Positions 46,240-57,787 of a stretch of DNA of 64,000 bases are shown here, in pieces. The translations under genes were made by a program, and so were the position numbers. The notes under the pieces are model-generated. The model saw nothing but the letters and a program-made list of their open reading frames with translations, was not told the DNA's origin and did no database searches. Every line of letters starts with the position of its first letter. Position 1 is the first letter of the stretch. Origin of the DNA: Stramonita haemastoma (taxonomy: Eukaryota; Mollusca; Gastropoda; Neogastropoda; Muricidae); contig CM060326.1 in NCBI GenBank assembly GCA_030674155.1, forward strand, positions 15,615,322 to 15,679,321, given 5' to 3'.

Positions 46240-47981
46240 CTCCACCCCTCTCTAACCCTAATAACTACAGGGGAATATCTTTTAGTGTCATAAGTAGTAA
46301 GTTGTATAGTACTATCATTCATAATAGATTACAAGAATGGGTTATGAAAAATGATATTACAGGTGAACTCCAAGCTGGTTTTAAGAGAGGATATTCCACT
46401 ATAGATCATATGTTTACTCTGCTTGCGTTTGTACAGAAACAGTTTGCTCTTAACCGTAAGCTCTATGTGGCATTTATTGATTTTGAAAAGGCATTTGATT
46501 CTGTTAATAGAACCTTGTTGTGACCTATTCTCCTGAAAAATGGTGTGACGGGTAAATTGTTTTGTTGTTTGAGAGCCATGTCAGAAGCAGAATAAGATGT
46601 GGTACTCAACTGACTGACATAATATACTGTACCACTGGTGTTAAACAGGGCGATGTATGTAGCCCTTTATTGTTTTGTTTTCATTAATGAGTTAGCCAGA
46701 GAAGTCATCAATAATGGTAAACATGGTGCCTCTTTCTCCCAAGATGTCACAGATGTTTATTCTTCAACTTGCTGATGATGTTATCTGCTATCTGAAACAG
46801 TTGTTGGCTTACAAAAGCATTTAAACAGCTTCAGCAGTGCTGCATCAGCACTTGATCTAAAGGTTAATCTGAATAAGAGCAATATCGTATTCAGAAAAGG
46901 TGGTCATTTAGCTGCTCATGAAAAATTGTTGTACAATGGAAAAGTCATGCCTGTGATTAATGTATATAAATATTTAGGAATCTGTTTTTCTACAAAGCTT
47001 AGTTTCACAACTGTATGTAAAGATCTGGCAAGTCGAGGTAAACGAAGCTTGTTATTGGTTTTGAGAAAATTGCGAATATTGAATACAACTGTGTTGTCCT
47101 GTTCATTAAGATATTTGATGCTCAAATACAACCCACTGTGCTATATGGTGCAGAAATTTGGGGTTTAGATGCAGCTGGAACACATTGTGAATCAGTGCAC
47201 CTCTTTGCTTTAAAGCAGTTCTTAGGCTTAAATAGACGTACACCCAATTATCTTGTGTATAGTGAAACTAATAGATTTTCTCTCACTGTTAATGATGCTA
47301 TAAGATGTATTAGATACTGGATTAAGATTCTACGTAGGGATGAGAACAGGCTACCTTTTAAATCTTACAAATTGTTTTATGATCTAGATGTGAAAGAGAA
47401 AAACAACTGGGCTACACAAATACACACCTGTTTATGTGAAGTCGGTTTTGGATTTGTTTGGCTCAATCAAGGTGATGGAAATTGTAGAGAATTTATAAAT
47501 GCTTTCAGGCAAAGATTGATTGACTGCCGATGGTAACAATGAAATGATCATATATTAACCAGTGAAAGATATCGAATGTATAGACAATTTATAAGTACAC
47601 ATGGCATCAAACCTTATTTGAAGCTTAATATGGACACACATTTGAAAAGAATTATGTCTTAAGTTTAGACTAGGATGTTAGGCAGAGTTACATCCCTGTG
47701 AAATATAGTAGGCAGCCTAATTCATTTAGACTCTGTTTACTCATGGCGTCAAGTCAGCCTGAGGTTGTGCCAGCCTCACTCTATATTTGTGTAAAGCCTT
47801 TAGATATGAGATACTTTATTATCCTGAGTCATATTTTTGGCTACTGATTTTGTTGTTATACAATAATTTTGCTGTTGTCATGGCTGTTGTCTTTAATACC
47901 ACACCAAAATACTAAGCAGTTTGACAACCCCCTTCATGTATGGCCAATGGCCTTGTAAATAAATCATTCGAGTTCGAGTTC

Positions 47982-47982
<1 letters not shown>
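46240..47982 (+). mobile_element. LINE polymerase, 5'-truncated with 3' end
   Basis: NNYRGISFSVISSKLYSTII, QAGFKRGYSTIDHMFTL and LYVAFIDFEKAFDSVNRTLL open the RT. CSPLLFCFHN-like text and a LADDVI-type catalytic box follow after frame breaks. A C-terminal part (LYGAEIWGLDAAG, LKQFLGLNRRTPNYLVYSET) runs to 47535. The 3' UTR ends AAATAAATCATTCGAGTTCG and passes into (TCTG)n. At least three frame breaks; not autonomous. Confidence 0.9.
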
Positions 47983-48026
<44 letters not shown>

Positions 48027-48027
48027 G
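47983..48027. repeat. (TCTG)n/(CT)n attached to LINE tail
   Basis: TCTG units directly follow the 3' tail of the LINE. Confidence 0.95.
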
Positions 48028-48039
48028 GCGGTGCCAGTC

Positions 48040-48254
48040 AAGATGTGTTTCAGCCGCGAGCACGACAAGGCTGTTATGGAGACTCAGCTGAAGAAATGTT
48101 AGACCCTGAAAGTCAGACCTTTGTCAAGCAGAGACTTACTATGTCAGATGAAAAATCAGATGACTGTGCCATTGTTCCAACAAGTGACAAAAAGGGTAAC
48201 GGGGAGAGCCTGCTTGAAGTATCTGGAAGTACCAACCAAGGCATTTATATCTAA
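48040..48254 (+). CDS. Unidentified open segment, possible exon
   Basis: After TGCCAG at about 48039 an open frame runs to TAA at 48252, with acidic text such as SAEEMLDPESQTFVKQRLTM and SDEKSDDCAIV. A second frame (KMCFSREHDKAV) is also open for 60 bases. No domain and no partner exon. It could be the last exon of an unseen gene, a retrocopy fragment, or chance. Confidence 0.2.
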
Positions 48255-48432
48255 GTCGTGCTTTTTTTTTTTTTTTTATTGAAAATGAACTTACTCCCAC
48301 ACCCACTGCTGGCCCACGAAATCGCAGTAGAGCTAAATGCAAACAAACACAGTTAGAAGAAACATTTAAAAGCACTCCTAAAAGCACATATAACTGATCT
48401 AATGTTAGGACTGTTAAAACATTCACTAAATA

Positions 48433-48500
48433 ACAATAATAATAAATGGAATTTGTACAGTGCTACATCTTGTAAAAATAAATCGAAGCACTTACATTCT
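48433..48500 (+). mobile_element. Dispersed GCGC-type repeat fragment
   Basis: AATAAATGGAATTTGTACAG, GCTACATCTTGTAAAAATAA and ATCGAAGCACTTACATTC, related to 13.74-13.82 kb. Confidence 0.6.
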
Positions 48501-48521
48501 TTTTTTTTTTTTTTACACACC

Positions 48522-48822
48522 AGCTGCCTTGGTGCAGTGGTTAACGTCTTGGATTTCGGACTGGAAGGTCGCGGGTTCGACTCCCATAAGAGTCAGAGGG
48601 ATTTTTTGGACTCCGGCCGGATCCTATCCAGAGTGAGTGTGCTGTGGGCTCAGTGGGGAGACTGGGACCACACAGTCGACCTTCATCCACTTTACGGATG
48701 CGAATTTGAGTGTTGCTCTAATTACCTGACCAACACTGCAGGTGTCTGTATCTCTCGGGCCCGGTTGACGCCGGGATATATTATGACAGTAAGCGTAGAG
48801 TACAACCCTGTCAAGTAGTCTC
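48522..48822 (+). mobile_element. tRNA-derived SINE (family 2)
   Basis: The A box TGGTGCAGTGG at 48530-48540 and the B box GGTTCGACTCC at 48574-48584 lie in a tRNA-like head. A body follows that differs from family 1 (GGATTTTTTGGACTCCGG; CAGTGGGGAGACTGGGACCA; GACGCCGGGATATATTATGA). Only one copy in this window. Confidence 0.75.
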
Positions 48823-49430
48823 AGAGGGATGCACTTCCACAGCAGCAGCATTACATCATCCTCATCACCATTGATCATCATGCAATAATAAAATCTGCCT
48901 CTGATTCGGTGGCCTTCATTGCTCTGGTCTCACGGTGACCTCAGATTTGGTTTACCCATACACTTCTGTGCCTGTAGTGAGTTTGTGGCAAAGCCTGTGG
49001 GGTTGGAGGTTCGCAGGGAGACGGTCGTTGGAGGGACGTTGTGGTGGTCGCCACCTCGGGTGGGTGACTCACTCAGTCTGGCTCCGCGACTGAGCTAATA
49101 ATGTCGTTAGTAGGGGGCATAGTAGGTGGTGTCCTGCGTATGTTAGATCAGACAGGCACCACTGAACACAACCAAAGTGACCCAGCAGAAGTGCAGGGCC
49201 CCTATGGCTGGTGGCCCCACGGCGGCCTAATATTGATGGGATCCCTATGGACTGCCGATCCCGGGGATGAGACACAACGAATCGGGTATAGCTGTGGCGG
49301 GGACATTGAAATGAGCGGCGTGGGAACAGCAGTACGGAGAGGTCACAGAAGACGAGACAGCAACAAAAAAAACTCGGGTTCTTAAAGTGTGGAGACTAGT
49401 GTCTGTTCCACATGGGACCGCAGTTTATTA
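48823..49430. other. Unassigned GC-richer segment
   Basis: Higher GC and CpG than its surroundings, with an open frame 49101-49385 on the plus strand of no recognisable domain. It may be the 5' region of a retroelement or other repeat; nothing else in the window matches it. Confidence 0.35.
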
Positions 49431-49679
49431 CATCATCCAAAAGGATAGCATGAGCTGTGTAGGGAATAGACAGGATATGACTACTGAATATCCAACTTTT
49501 CTAGGCATGTGCATTATCTCTAGGCAACCAGCTGTACCCGTAGTCTTTTTCATCCTCGATTGTAGACTGGTTTTCCTGATGCATTATTCCCTTTGTTGAT
49601 TTATATATATATAATAATAATAATAATAAAAAAATAATAATATAAATATAACACACGCGCGGGCAGGCGCGCGGCAATT

Positions 49680-49850
49680 AAGCGCCTGACAGCCCCAGTG
49701 CAACCGACTTCGGTGTGGGAAAGAATTGTCATCTTTTCAGTCTTCCTGGGGGGAAAGGCAGAAGAATGGACCAGGAAGGCAGGAAACAGACAAGAACGAG
49801 GTGACAGGAAGAAAAGGAACAAGGCAGAAACAGTGTATGACAGACACACA
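49680..49850 (+). mobile_element. Dispersed repeat C, copy in unit B
   Basis: TTAAGCGCCTGACAGCCCCA, CGACTTCGGTGTGGGAAAGA, AATGGACCAGGAAGGCAGG and GGAAGAAAAGGAACAAGGCA, collinear with 25.06-25.24 kb. Confidence 0.75.
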
Positions 49851-50049
49851 GTATGGTAAAGTCAATGACAGGCACACAAATTGGTAAAGACAAAAGGCTG
49901 CTTTATTGGATAACATAATGTGGCAAAAGCTGTTATATGTGATCCTGTTAAAAAAAAATTCTGAAAAAAAACACACCAATAAATACGAACTAATTTATCA
50001 CATCTCTCGGCAAAATTCAAAAGTATTTAAAAGCAATCCACAACAAAGA

Positions 50050-50859
50050 CACCAGTTTTTAAATATACAACAGATATTAGAAAAGTTTTTTTTTAAAACA
50101 CACAAACTTTCAAAGCTTGCAGACAACTAAACATGGATAAAAGACTGTTGTTGCCCACTCGCCAGCCTCTACATTTCAAAATATAAACACTTTTTTGTAC
50201 CAGTCGTCTCACTCATTAAAATCAAATCACTGAGAAAGAAGCTACAGGTTTTTGCATCGAACAGCAAGTCGCCAACAACAGCTTTCTCTATCTGTTAATG
50301 TCTCTTCTCCTCATTGTGTTCATTTACTAGGTGACATGTGTAGTACTTGGTCTTCTCCTGTCTTGTAACACCGCAGGAGGTCTACCTGCTGGCCTCAGCT
50401 GACACATTCCCATTCCGGAGTAGCTATTCTTTTTGTACGGGAGACATGCTGGGTATGTTCATGTTTTCGTTACCAGAAGGTGACCAGACCCCCAATACTC
50501 TGCAAAAGTGGCTCCCAGATGCATGTCTGAAAACAGTGTTTACAGTTTACAGATATAAGTATACATCTAGATCATAGGATTTCTCTCCTCCTTAGCAGAT
50601 GGTCCCTCAAGCACTGGGTTGGCCTGGGCACATACTGGTTTTCCATGACTAGACTGATGTGTATTTTAGAGCTTTTTCAAAACAAGTAGATTGTATATCA
50701 CAATCATAATTATCATGAAAGTGATACTTTTATGCAAAGGAGTGAAAGAAAAAAAAAGCATAAACAGGCAACATCAACAACAACCCCACACATAAACAAG
50801 AGAGAGACAGAGACAGAAAGACATGGAGATAGAGAGAGTAGAGAGAGAGAGAGAGAGGA

Positions 50860-50910
<51 letters not shown>

Positions 50911-50915
50911 CAAAG

Positions 50916-50972
<57 letters not shown>

Positions 50973-51235
50973 TGATAAAAGAAAATATGGTGGAGATGTG
51001 AAAAAAATGTCAACCAAAAACATTCTGAACAAATGGAATAGCACTACTGCATGTTCTATGACACGTCATGAATTTTCTCATTTCTTATCAACAAGTTTAG
51101 GTGGACAATAATCAACATCAAAACAACAAACATCTTGTTCGTGACAATAGCATGACATACTGATAACATTGCTACCATTTAACAATATCTGTTCAACTAT
51201 AATGCGCTAGTGTTAGGTAACCAAATATCAGGGCA
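50050..51235. other. Intergenic part of unit B without counterpart in A
   Basis: Unique sequence with a (GA)n/(GAGACA) block at 50838-50968. No gene is supported; short open frames lack motifs. Confidence 0.5.
50838..50968. repeat. Impure (GA)n
   Basis: GA dinucleotides with GAAGAAG and CAAAGATACA interruptions. Confidence 0.9.
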
Positions 51236-52310
51236 TATTAATCTGTTTTTATTAGAAATTGCAGAACAACATCAATTTATTACATCTCAAGCAGTATAAA
51301 ACTCATATTAGCCCATCTCAGCTGCAAACCAAGGCAAGTGAATACATCCTATTTCATGCAGAAGTAGTTGCTTTTAAAAATCAGTCCATGTTATTCTCGT
51401 CATCATGACCAATCACAAAACTACATCAGTTTATCATACTCAAAGCCACATCTGAGCAACAATAAGCTAAATGAATAATGATCATAATCAAGTTGTAAAA
51501 CTGTACACATCAATGACAAGGCTATAAAAAAAACTCGACTTAAAGTTAAACAATCCACAACACTAGTGAATATACAGAACCAAGCCAATCCAGTCATGTT
51601 GTTAATAGCCCCGCCAACCACACAGGCCATCTTGGGGCTTCACCTCATCAAATTTAAAACTCAAATTAAAAGTATGCAATTATATACAGATTAAAACGGG
51701 GTATAAAACGAACTTTACTGTCCTTGCTTGAATCAACGCCCTGGTCAACCATAAGGGTCAGTGCAGGACGGCCATCGCGTTGATGGAAACACCACATCAA
51801 TCACACATAAAATGCGATAAAAACCAAACCAGATTCCTTAAAGTAACTTTGTCCTTAGAGACCGAATATACCACTTTCACTCATATCAGATGGAGAAAGC
51901 CAGATTCTCTCAGGAAGTTAAAAATGCCGTCCAGTAGAACATCCTGAAAAGGATCTTTAGGGAGTCTGCAATAAAATGTTTGTGCCTAATATCCTGAAGA
52001 TGTGACACTCCAGGAGCAGATGCTTGATGGTTACTCACATATCAAGTCACATCATGGGGTTCCCCTCATCTTTCAGAAAATGAACAAGAGTGATATGAGA
52101 ATGGCCAAAGTGTACACAGAAAGTAAACCTCAAACAATCACAACAAATGCAGCAGCAGCAGCATCAACAACATCAACATCAACACCAATGCAAAACATCA
52201 ACGCAGATAATACCAGAACATATTTCTGACTTAATGGTTGTGAAACAATAGACAAAAAACAGACATACAAGCAGAAAAAAATATGACAGACTGAAATACT
52301 TACATTTAAC
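51236..52310 (-). other. 3' flank of receptor B
   Basis: 51.24-51.6 kb is collinear with 26.80-27.16 kb (GCTGCAAACCAAGGCAAGTG; TTGTAAAACTGTACACATCA). The stretch from about 51.6 to 52.31 kb has no counterpart in unit A. A CAG/CATCAA-rich patch lies at 52148-52200. No gene. Confidence 0.55.
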
Positions 52311-52311
52311 A

Positions 52312-52815
52312 CAGAGTAAATAATTGAAACACCTAGACTTGACATAGAATAAATCATTGAAACACCTAGACTTGGCAGAAAGTAACCATTGAAACACCTA
52401 GACTTGGCAGAAAGTAAACCATTGAAACACCTAGACTTGGCAGAAAGTAAACCATTGAAACACCTAGACTTGGCAGAAAGTAAACCATTGAAACACCTAG
52501 ACTTGGCATAGAGTAAACCATTGAAACACCTAGACTTGCATAGATAAACCATTGAAACACCTAGATATGATATAGAGTAAACCTTTCAAACACCTAGACT
52601 TGATATAGAGTAAATCATTGAAACACCTAGATTTGCCACAGATTAAATCATTGAAACACCTAGACTTGACATAAAGTAAACTATTGAAACACCTAGACTT
52701 GACATAGAGAAAAACCATTGAAACACCTAGACTTGATATAGAGTAAATCATTGAAACACCTAGACTTGACACAGAGTAAATCATTGAAACACCTAGACTT
52801 GACACAGAGTAAAGC
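52312..52815. repeat. 33-bp minisatellite, about 15 copies (unit B only)
   Basis: Units carry ATTGAAACACCTAGACTTG followed by a variable GGCAGAAAGTAAACC or ACATAGAGTAAATC. The period is 33 bases in the homogeneous middle. Because 33 is a multiple of three, minus-strand frames stay open and give an 11-residue repeat, which is not evidence of a gene. Unit A holds one unit at about 27157-27195. Confidence 0.95.
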
Positions 52816-53581
52816 AGTCTTTAACAAATATTCCTAATGTTCTGAAAAAAGCAAAAGGCTGATCCCATACTGTCTACTGTAGGAAGAAAAGTAAATGGAC
52901 AAAAGCCAAAAGCAAGTGCTTACAGAACAACCTGTCTGGATCAGGGTCCTTGCAGAAAACCAACAGTGGAGGAACACTACTCAAAAGTGCAGAGTTGGCT
53001 TTGGCTACATACTTAACGGCTGTGCAGGATTCACAGACTGGTGAGTACTGAACAGTGAATCCAAGGGAGGGCAGCCCTGTTATCACACAGTAGACTACAA
53101 GATGAAATCAAGAGGCATACAAGCTTAAGATCTCGCACTTCATTTAAAAAGAAAAAACTTAAGCAATTAATAAATGAAAAGAAAGAAAGAAAGAAAGAAA
53201 GAAAAGAAAAAATGCGATAAAGAATGACCGACTGAAAAAAAAACATGAAGAAGAAAGGAAAGAAAAATGTAAAAATGACTGAAAAGAAGAAAAAAGAAAA
53301 AAGTGAAAAATCAATTAGAAAGGAAGAAAACAGAAACAAAGAAAGATAAAATTGCAAAGAAGAAAGAAAACAAGCCAGGAAGAGAAAAAAGAAGAAAAGA
53401 CACACTGAAGGCAGACAGACAAACAGACAGACAGACAGAAAGAAAGAAAGAAGAAAGAAAAAAAAAGAAAAAAGAAAGAAAGAAGAAAGATACAAAGGAA
53501 GAAAGAAAAAACAGGAAAGAAACCACCAACTAAACAAAAGGTTAATGAAGACAGAAAGAAAATAAAGAAGGGAGAAGCCAG

Positions 53582-53654
<73 letters not shown>

Positions 53655-53685
53655 GTCTATCAGTCTGCCACAGTGTGGATAATAA

Positions 53686-53784
<99 letters not shown>

Positions 53785-53793
53785 TGACAGACA

Positions 53794-53826
<33 letters not shown>

Positions 53827-53952
53827 ACAGACAGACAGAGGCAGAGACAGACAGAGGCAGACAGAGGCAGACACAGACAGAGGCAGACACAGACAAACAG
53901 ACTGAGACAGAAAGACAGATAGTTTCGTCTATCCAAAGGATATGCCATGAAT
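52816..53952 (-). other. Receptor B immediate 3' flank, purine and GT/GA/GACA tracts
   Basis: Collinear with 27.2-28.07 kb. It contains a GAAA-rich tract at 53160-53550, (GT)n at 53583-53652, (GA)n at 53689-53775, and GACA/GGCA units at 53776-53890, all longer than in unit A. May include 3' UTR. Confidence 0.7.
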
Positions 53953-55982
53953 TCATAGTGAAGGCACGCAGCTTCCCTGGGTGAAGGATTTCCTCAGTCG
54001 TTGTTCTCTCGCCTGTCGCCTTCGTTCCAGAATGGTGTTGAGGGTGTAGAGGAAAGGGTTGATGGCCGAATTCAGCGGCAGAGCCACGATGGCCAGCGCC
54101 ACATTCAGCTCCCCAGAAATGGGGAGGCCACTGGAGGCCAGCAGACCCAGCAGCCCGATGGGAAACCAGCAGAGAAAATCCGTGACAGCAATGGTAATAA
54201 GACGACGAGCGATGGTCATGTCCCTGGACGATCTGGTGGAGGAAGAAGCGGACATGGTGTTCTGCTTGATGGACCAGTAAATGGATATCTGCCCCACGGC
54301 GATGAAGAGGAAGAGGACAAAGTTGAGAACGATCATCACCCCAAAGGAGTAGTCCTGACCAGCAAACTCCTGCCTGGTGATAGGCAAAGGAATACAGATG
54401 CCCGTCTGTCCATAGAAATCCCAGTGTGAAGTCAGAGGCAGTAGAGGGATACCTGCCAGTATGACGCCAACAGCCCAAGTGATCATGCAAGCGATGTGTG
54501 CTGACCTTTTGGAGAAATGGAAGCGGCTAAAGGGGTATCGCAAAGCCACAAACCGGTCAAAGGTGATGAGGCACACGATGAAAGCAGAGACCTCACTGGA
54601 TAAAAAGGACAAGAACCCCGCCATTTTGCACATTGCACTACCCGTCCACTCCACGTCTTTCCAAACATACTCATCTCGGCAGGATTGATCTGCAATGCCT
54701 ATTATCCAAAGGTAGACCCCCATCAGCAAATCAGAAACACAAAGGTGTGCAACCAGTACTCCAAATGCAAGCACTTTGTTGCGAACGAAACGGGCCCGTA
54801 GAACAAGGCTGCCAATGTTTCCAAGGACTGCCATGAAAGCCAACACAAACAATAATATCCGATAAAAGTTGGAACGTAGGAGATCACCACAGGATGAAAT
54901 TTCGTCCCTTGGAGCATGGCAGTTGAGAACATTGAATCCAGAGGGTAAGACATGAGGGCAACAGAGTTTAAAGTTATCAGCAAAGACTGAACGAAGCTTA
55001 GGCATACCTGAAAATAAGTCTCTTGGAAGGTAGGTGATATCTGAGCCTCGTAGGTCAATAACCTGAAGATGGGACAGAAACGCAAAGCTGTTCTCAATAG
55101 ACTGAATACCACATTGAGAAAAGTTCAAAGTAGTCAACTTTGGAACTCCTGACAGGAATTGGGTATCAAGTGTTGTAATAGGGATGCGTCCTAAGTCCAA
55201 AATAGTCAGAGCAAGCAATCCAACGTGGCCAGGCCTGTCTGCCACAAAAATCCCTCCAGCAAAAGGGTTTCCAGCTAAATACAGCTCACGTAAATAAGGA
55301 ACTGAATCAAAGTCGCTGAATTCAACAGCCTTTAACTGGTTATCTCTCACATCCAGAATTCTCAGATTAGACAGAGTGAGGCCATGAATGTTCTCCAGAC
55401 CACAGTTGACCAGGTTAAGATAAACCAGCATGGTGTTGTTTTGAAAATCTGAGAGGTTCATCATAGAATGTTTTGCATCAAGGAATCTAAGATCTGGAAA
55501 ATTCCCAGCAGCAAAAGGCACCGGGCAGAAAAAGGCCCAAGCATAACAGACGCAACCCGGGGGACAAGTTATGTTGCAGAACAGCTCATCATCCTGCTGT
55601 GACAGTGGAAGATACCATCACACAAGTGATCTGAGTGCAGGCACACGTCTGAAAACCGACAGCGATAGAGGCCAGGGCAGGTGTACTGCTTACAATCTTT
55701 TTCATCAACTCCCCCTGGACAGTCCAGGATCCCGTTGCAGAGAACAAAGACAGGGAGGCAGTAGCCATTGGGAGCACACTGGATGTGGCTGTCAGGACAG
55801 CTGGGATAGGCTGAGGAGTTGATGAAGGGTGTGATGTTGAGGTACATTTCTCTGGCAAAGTTGACAACAGCTGGTGGCGGTAGAGAGAAGGCCCTGACTC
55901 TTCGCCACATTCGACACTCTGCTTCATCCATTCCATTGGCACATTGCTTTTTCTTATCGCAGACCTGGCTATCTGGAATGCA
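53953..55982 (-). CDS. Receptor B exon 4: LDLRa repeats, LRRs and 7TM
   Basis: 2030 nt from acceptor CAAACAG (AG at 55983-55984) to TGA at 53953-53955. LDLRa repeats occupy 55982-55600. One base is missing at about 55602 (TGTGACAG against TGTGGACAG in A), which splits the literal frame. From 55521 down to the stop the LRRs, hinge and all seven TM helices are open in one frame. Motifs are DRF for DRY at about 54.56 kb, CWFP, and NPFLYT for NPxxY. The C-terminus is RRRQAREQRLRKSFTQGSCV plus PSL. I see nine residue differences from A between the hinge and NPxxY. Confidence 0.92.
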
Positions 55983-57736
55983 CTGTTTGAACAACAAGAC
56001 ACATGCATACACACACACACACACACACCACACACACACAACACACACACACACACTGACACCACAATCTGAGTATTCCAACACATCAATGTAAAAGAAT
56101 GCATGATAGTGAGATTACCATAGGGAATATTGTCTGATTTATTTTCTGTCTGCATGAGTATTTGTTTTCTTTATCTATGTGGATTTTTTTCGACAGAATT
56201 TTGCCAGGGACAACTGTATTGTTGCCGTGGGTTCCTTAATATGCGCTAAACATAAGTTAAAAATTGGACCTCGGTTTATCTTCTCATTTGAAAGACTAAG
56301 TTCAATATTCTAATAGATGCTTTGATCTCAATTTGATGTTAGATACATAAATCTTTTTTTTTTTTAATATAGTTGTATTTAACATGAGTAGCAAAAAAAC
56401 ACTTTTTGCTAGTAAATCACACATCAGTGTTTGATAATAAAAAAAAATGATGAAACATTGTATCACAACTAGGAATCATACATCGTAGTTCAACAAATGA
56501 TGACTTATTACTGGCACACCTCTTCTCTCTTGTCATTCAGTGACAGCTGACTAAGCAAAGGCATTCTGAAAGAATTATATTAGAACTGTGTGAACTTGAT
56601 TCCATTCCTCTACCTCGCTTTTTTTTACAGTCTCCCACAATTTCTCCTCTCAGTTTATGTTGATAAGTAAGAAATTCTTCCTTCCTGCCTGGAAACTTTT
56701 CATCTCTTGTCAAGTCTGCTTTTGAAAGATCTCATCTAAAAAAAATCTTGATCTAAACATTCTAAAAAATGACATGGTCTTAATCCCTTTATCTTCAAGC
56801 TTTTAGAGAATGTCCTTTAAAAAAAGCTACATGACCATCTGCATTTCAACAGTCTCCTCCATCCATTCTTGTATTCCTATTGCCAGACAACAGCACAAAA
56901 ACTATCTCTGATTCTGTAAAAAACATCTATTCTCACTCTTCTTGACTTAACACCAGCCTTTGATACCATTAAATATTCCGTTCTCTCTCACTTTCAGAAC
57001 ACATTTGGCATTAATGGTGCGGCTTCAGCTACGTCAGATCCTTTCTATCTAATTCATTGCCAGAAACTTAAAAATTTCCCGAAAAAGCAAGAATATCGTG
57101 TGCCAAGGGATCTACCCTGGGTTCTGCTCTCTTCACTCTATGTACAACTCCACTTTCTACAACCACCAACAAAAGAAAGAATTGATTCACACCAACAAAA
57201 CTGAAGCTAGCATCACAGAAGCAAAGAATAAACTCTGTCTTGGGAAATCTCTTGAAATTAGCAATCTTGTAAATATCATCCTGTAAATGTTTGCAATTTT
57301 CTCATTGTAATGGTTGAGAAAAATGGAAGATCTTGAAATCCTGGTGCTAAGCCTTTAGACTGTGTGATTCATCACCCACTGACGACCTCTAATCTGGAAA
57401 ATTTGTACATTAACTTTCATTTTAAATTTTACAAAAAAAGATGTTTGCACTGTTTACAAAGAAATATGAAAAAAATGAACATCGCAGATGCAAACCAATG
57501 GTATGACACATGCACTGGTGAACCTTCTGGTGAATGCTTGGTAGTTTTGTTGGCTTCGTTTGTTACCTACAGAACGGTCATGTGGTATGGAATCTATCGT
57601 GCTATCCTTGATCTTTCTCCAGCTATATGTAGGAAAGGGAGAAAGGCAAGCCCTAGTCTAAACAGAAACTGATTTATGAAAAAAAAAAAAATCCCCACCC
57701 TTTGGAGGTGCTAGCAACATTGGAATCAGCACACAC

Positions 57737-57787
<51 letters not shown>

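Noticed and set aside
48530..48600. Possible tRNA gene at family 2 head
   Set aside because: Same reason: the box spacing is tRNA-like but the sequence continues into a SINE body and no full cloverleaf is evident.
49101..49385. Open frame of 94 codons in GC-richer sequence
   Set aside because: No recognisable domain; composition suggests a repeat or retroelement 5' region, but nothing else in the window confirms it.
52130..52805. Open frames with an 11-residue repeat on the minus strand
   Set aside because: A 33-bp tandem repeat keeps any frame open automatically; no start, splice or domain evidence, and unit A has only one repeat unit.
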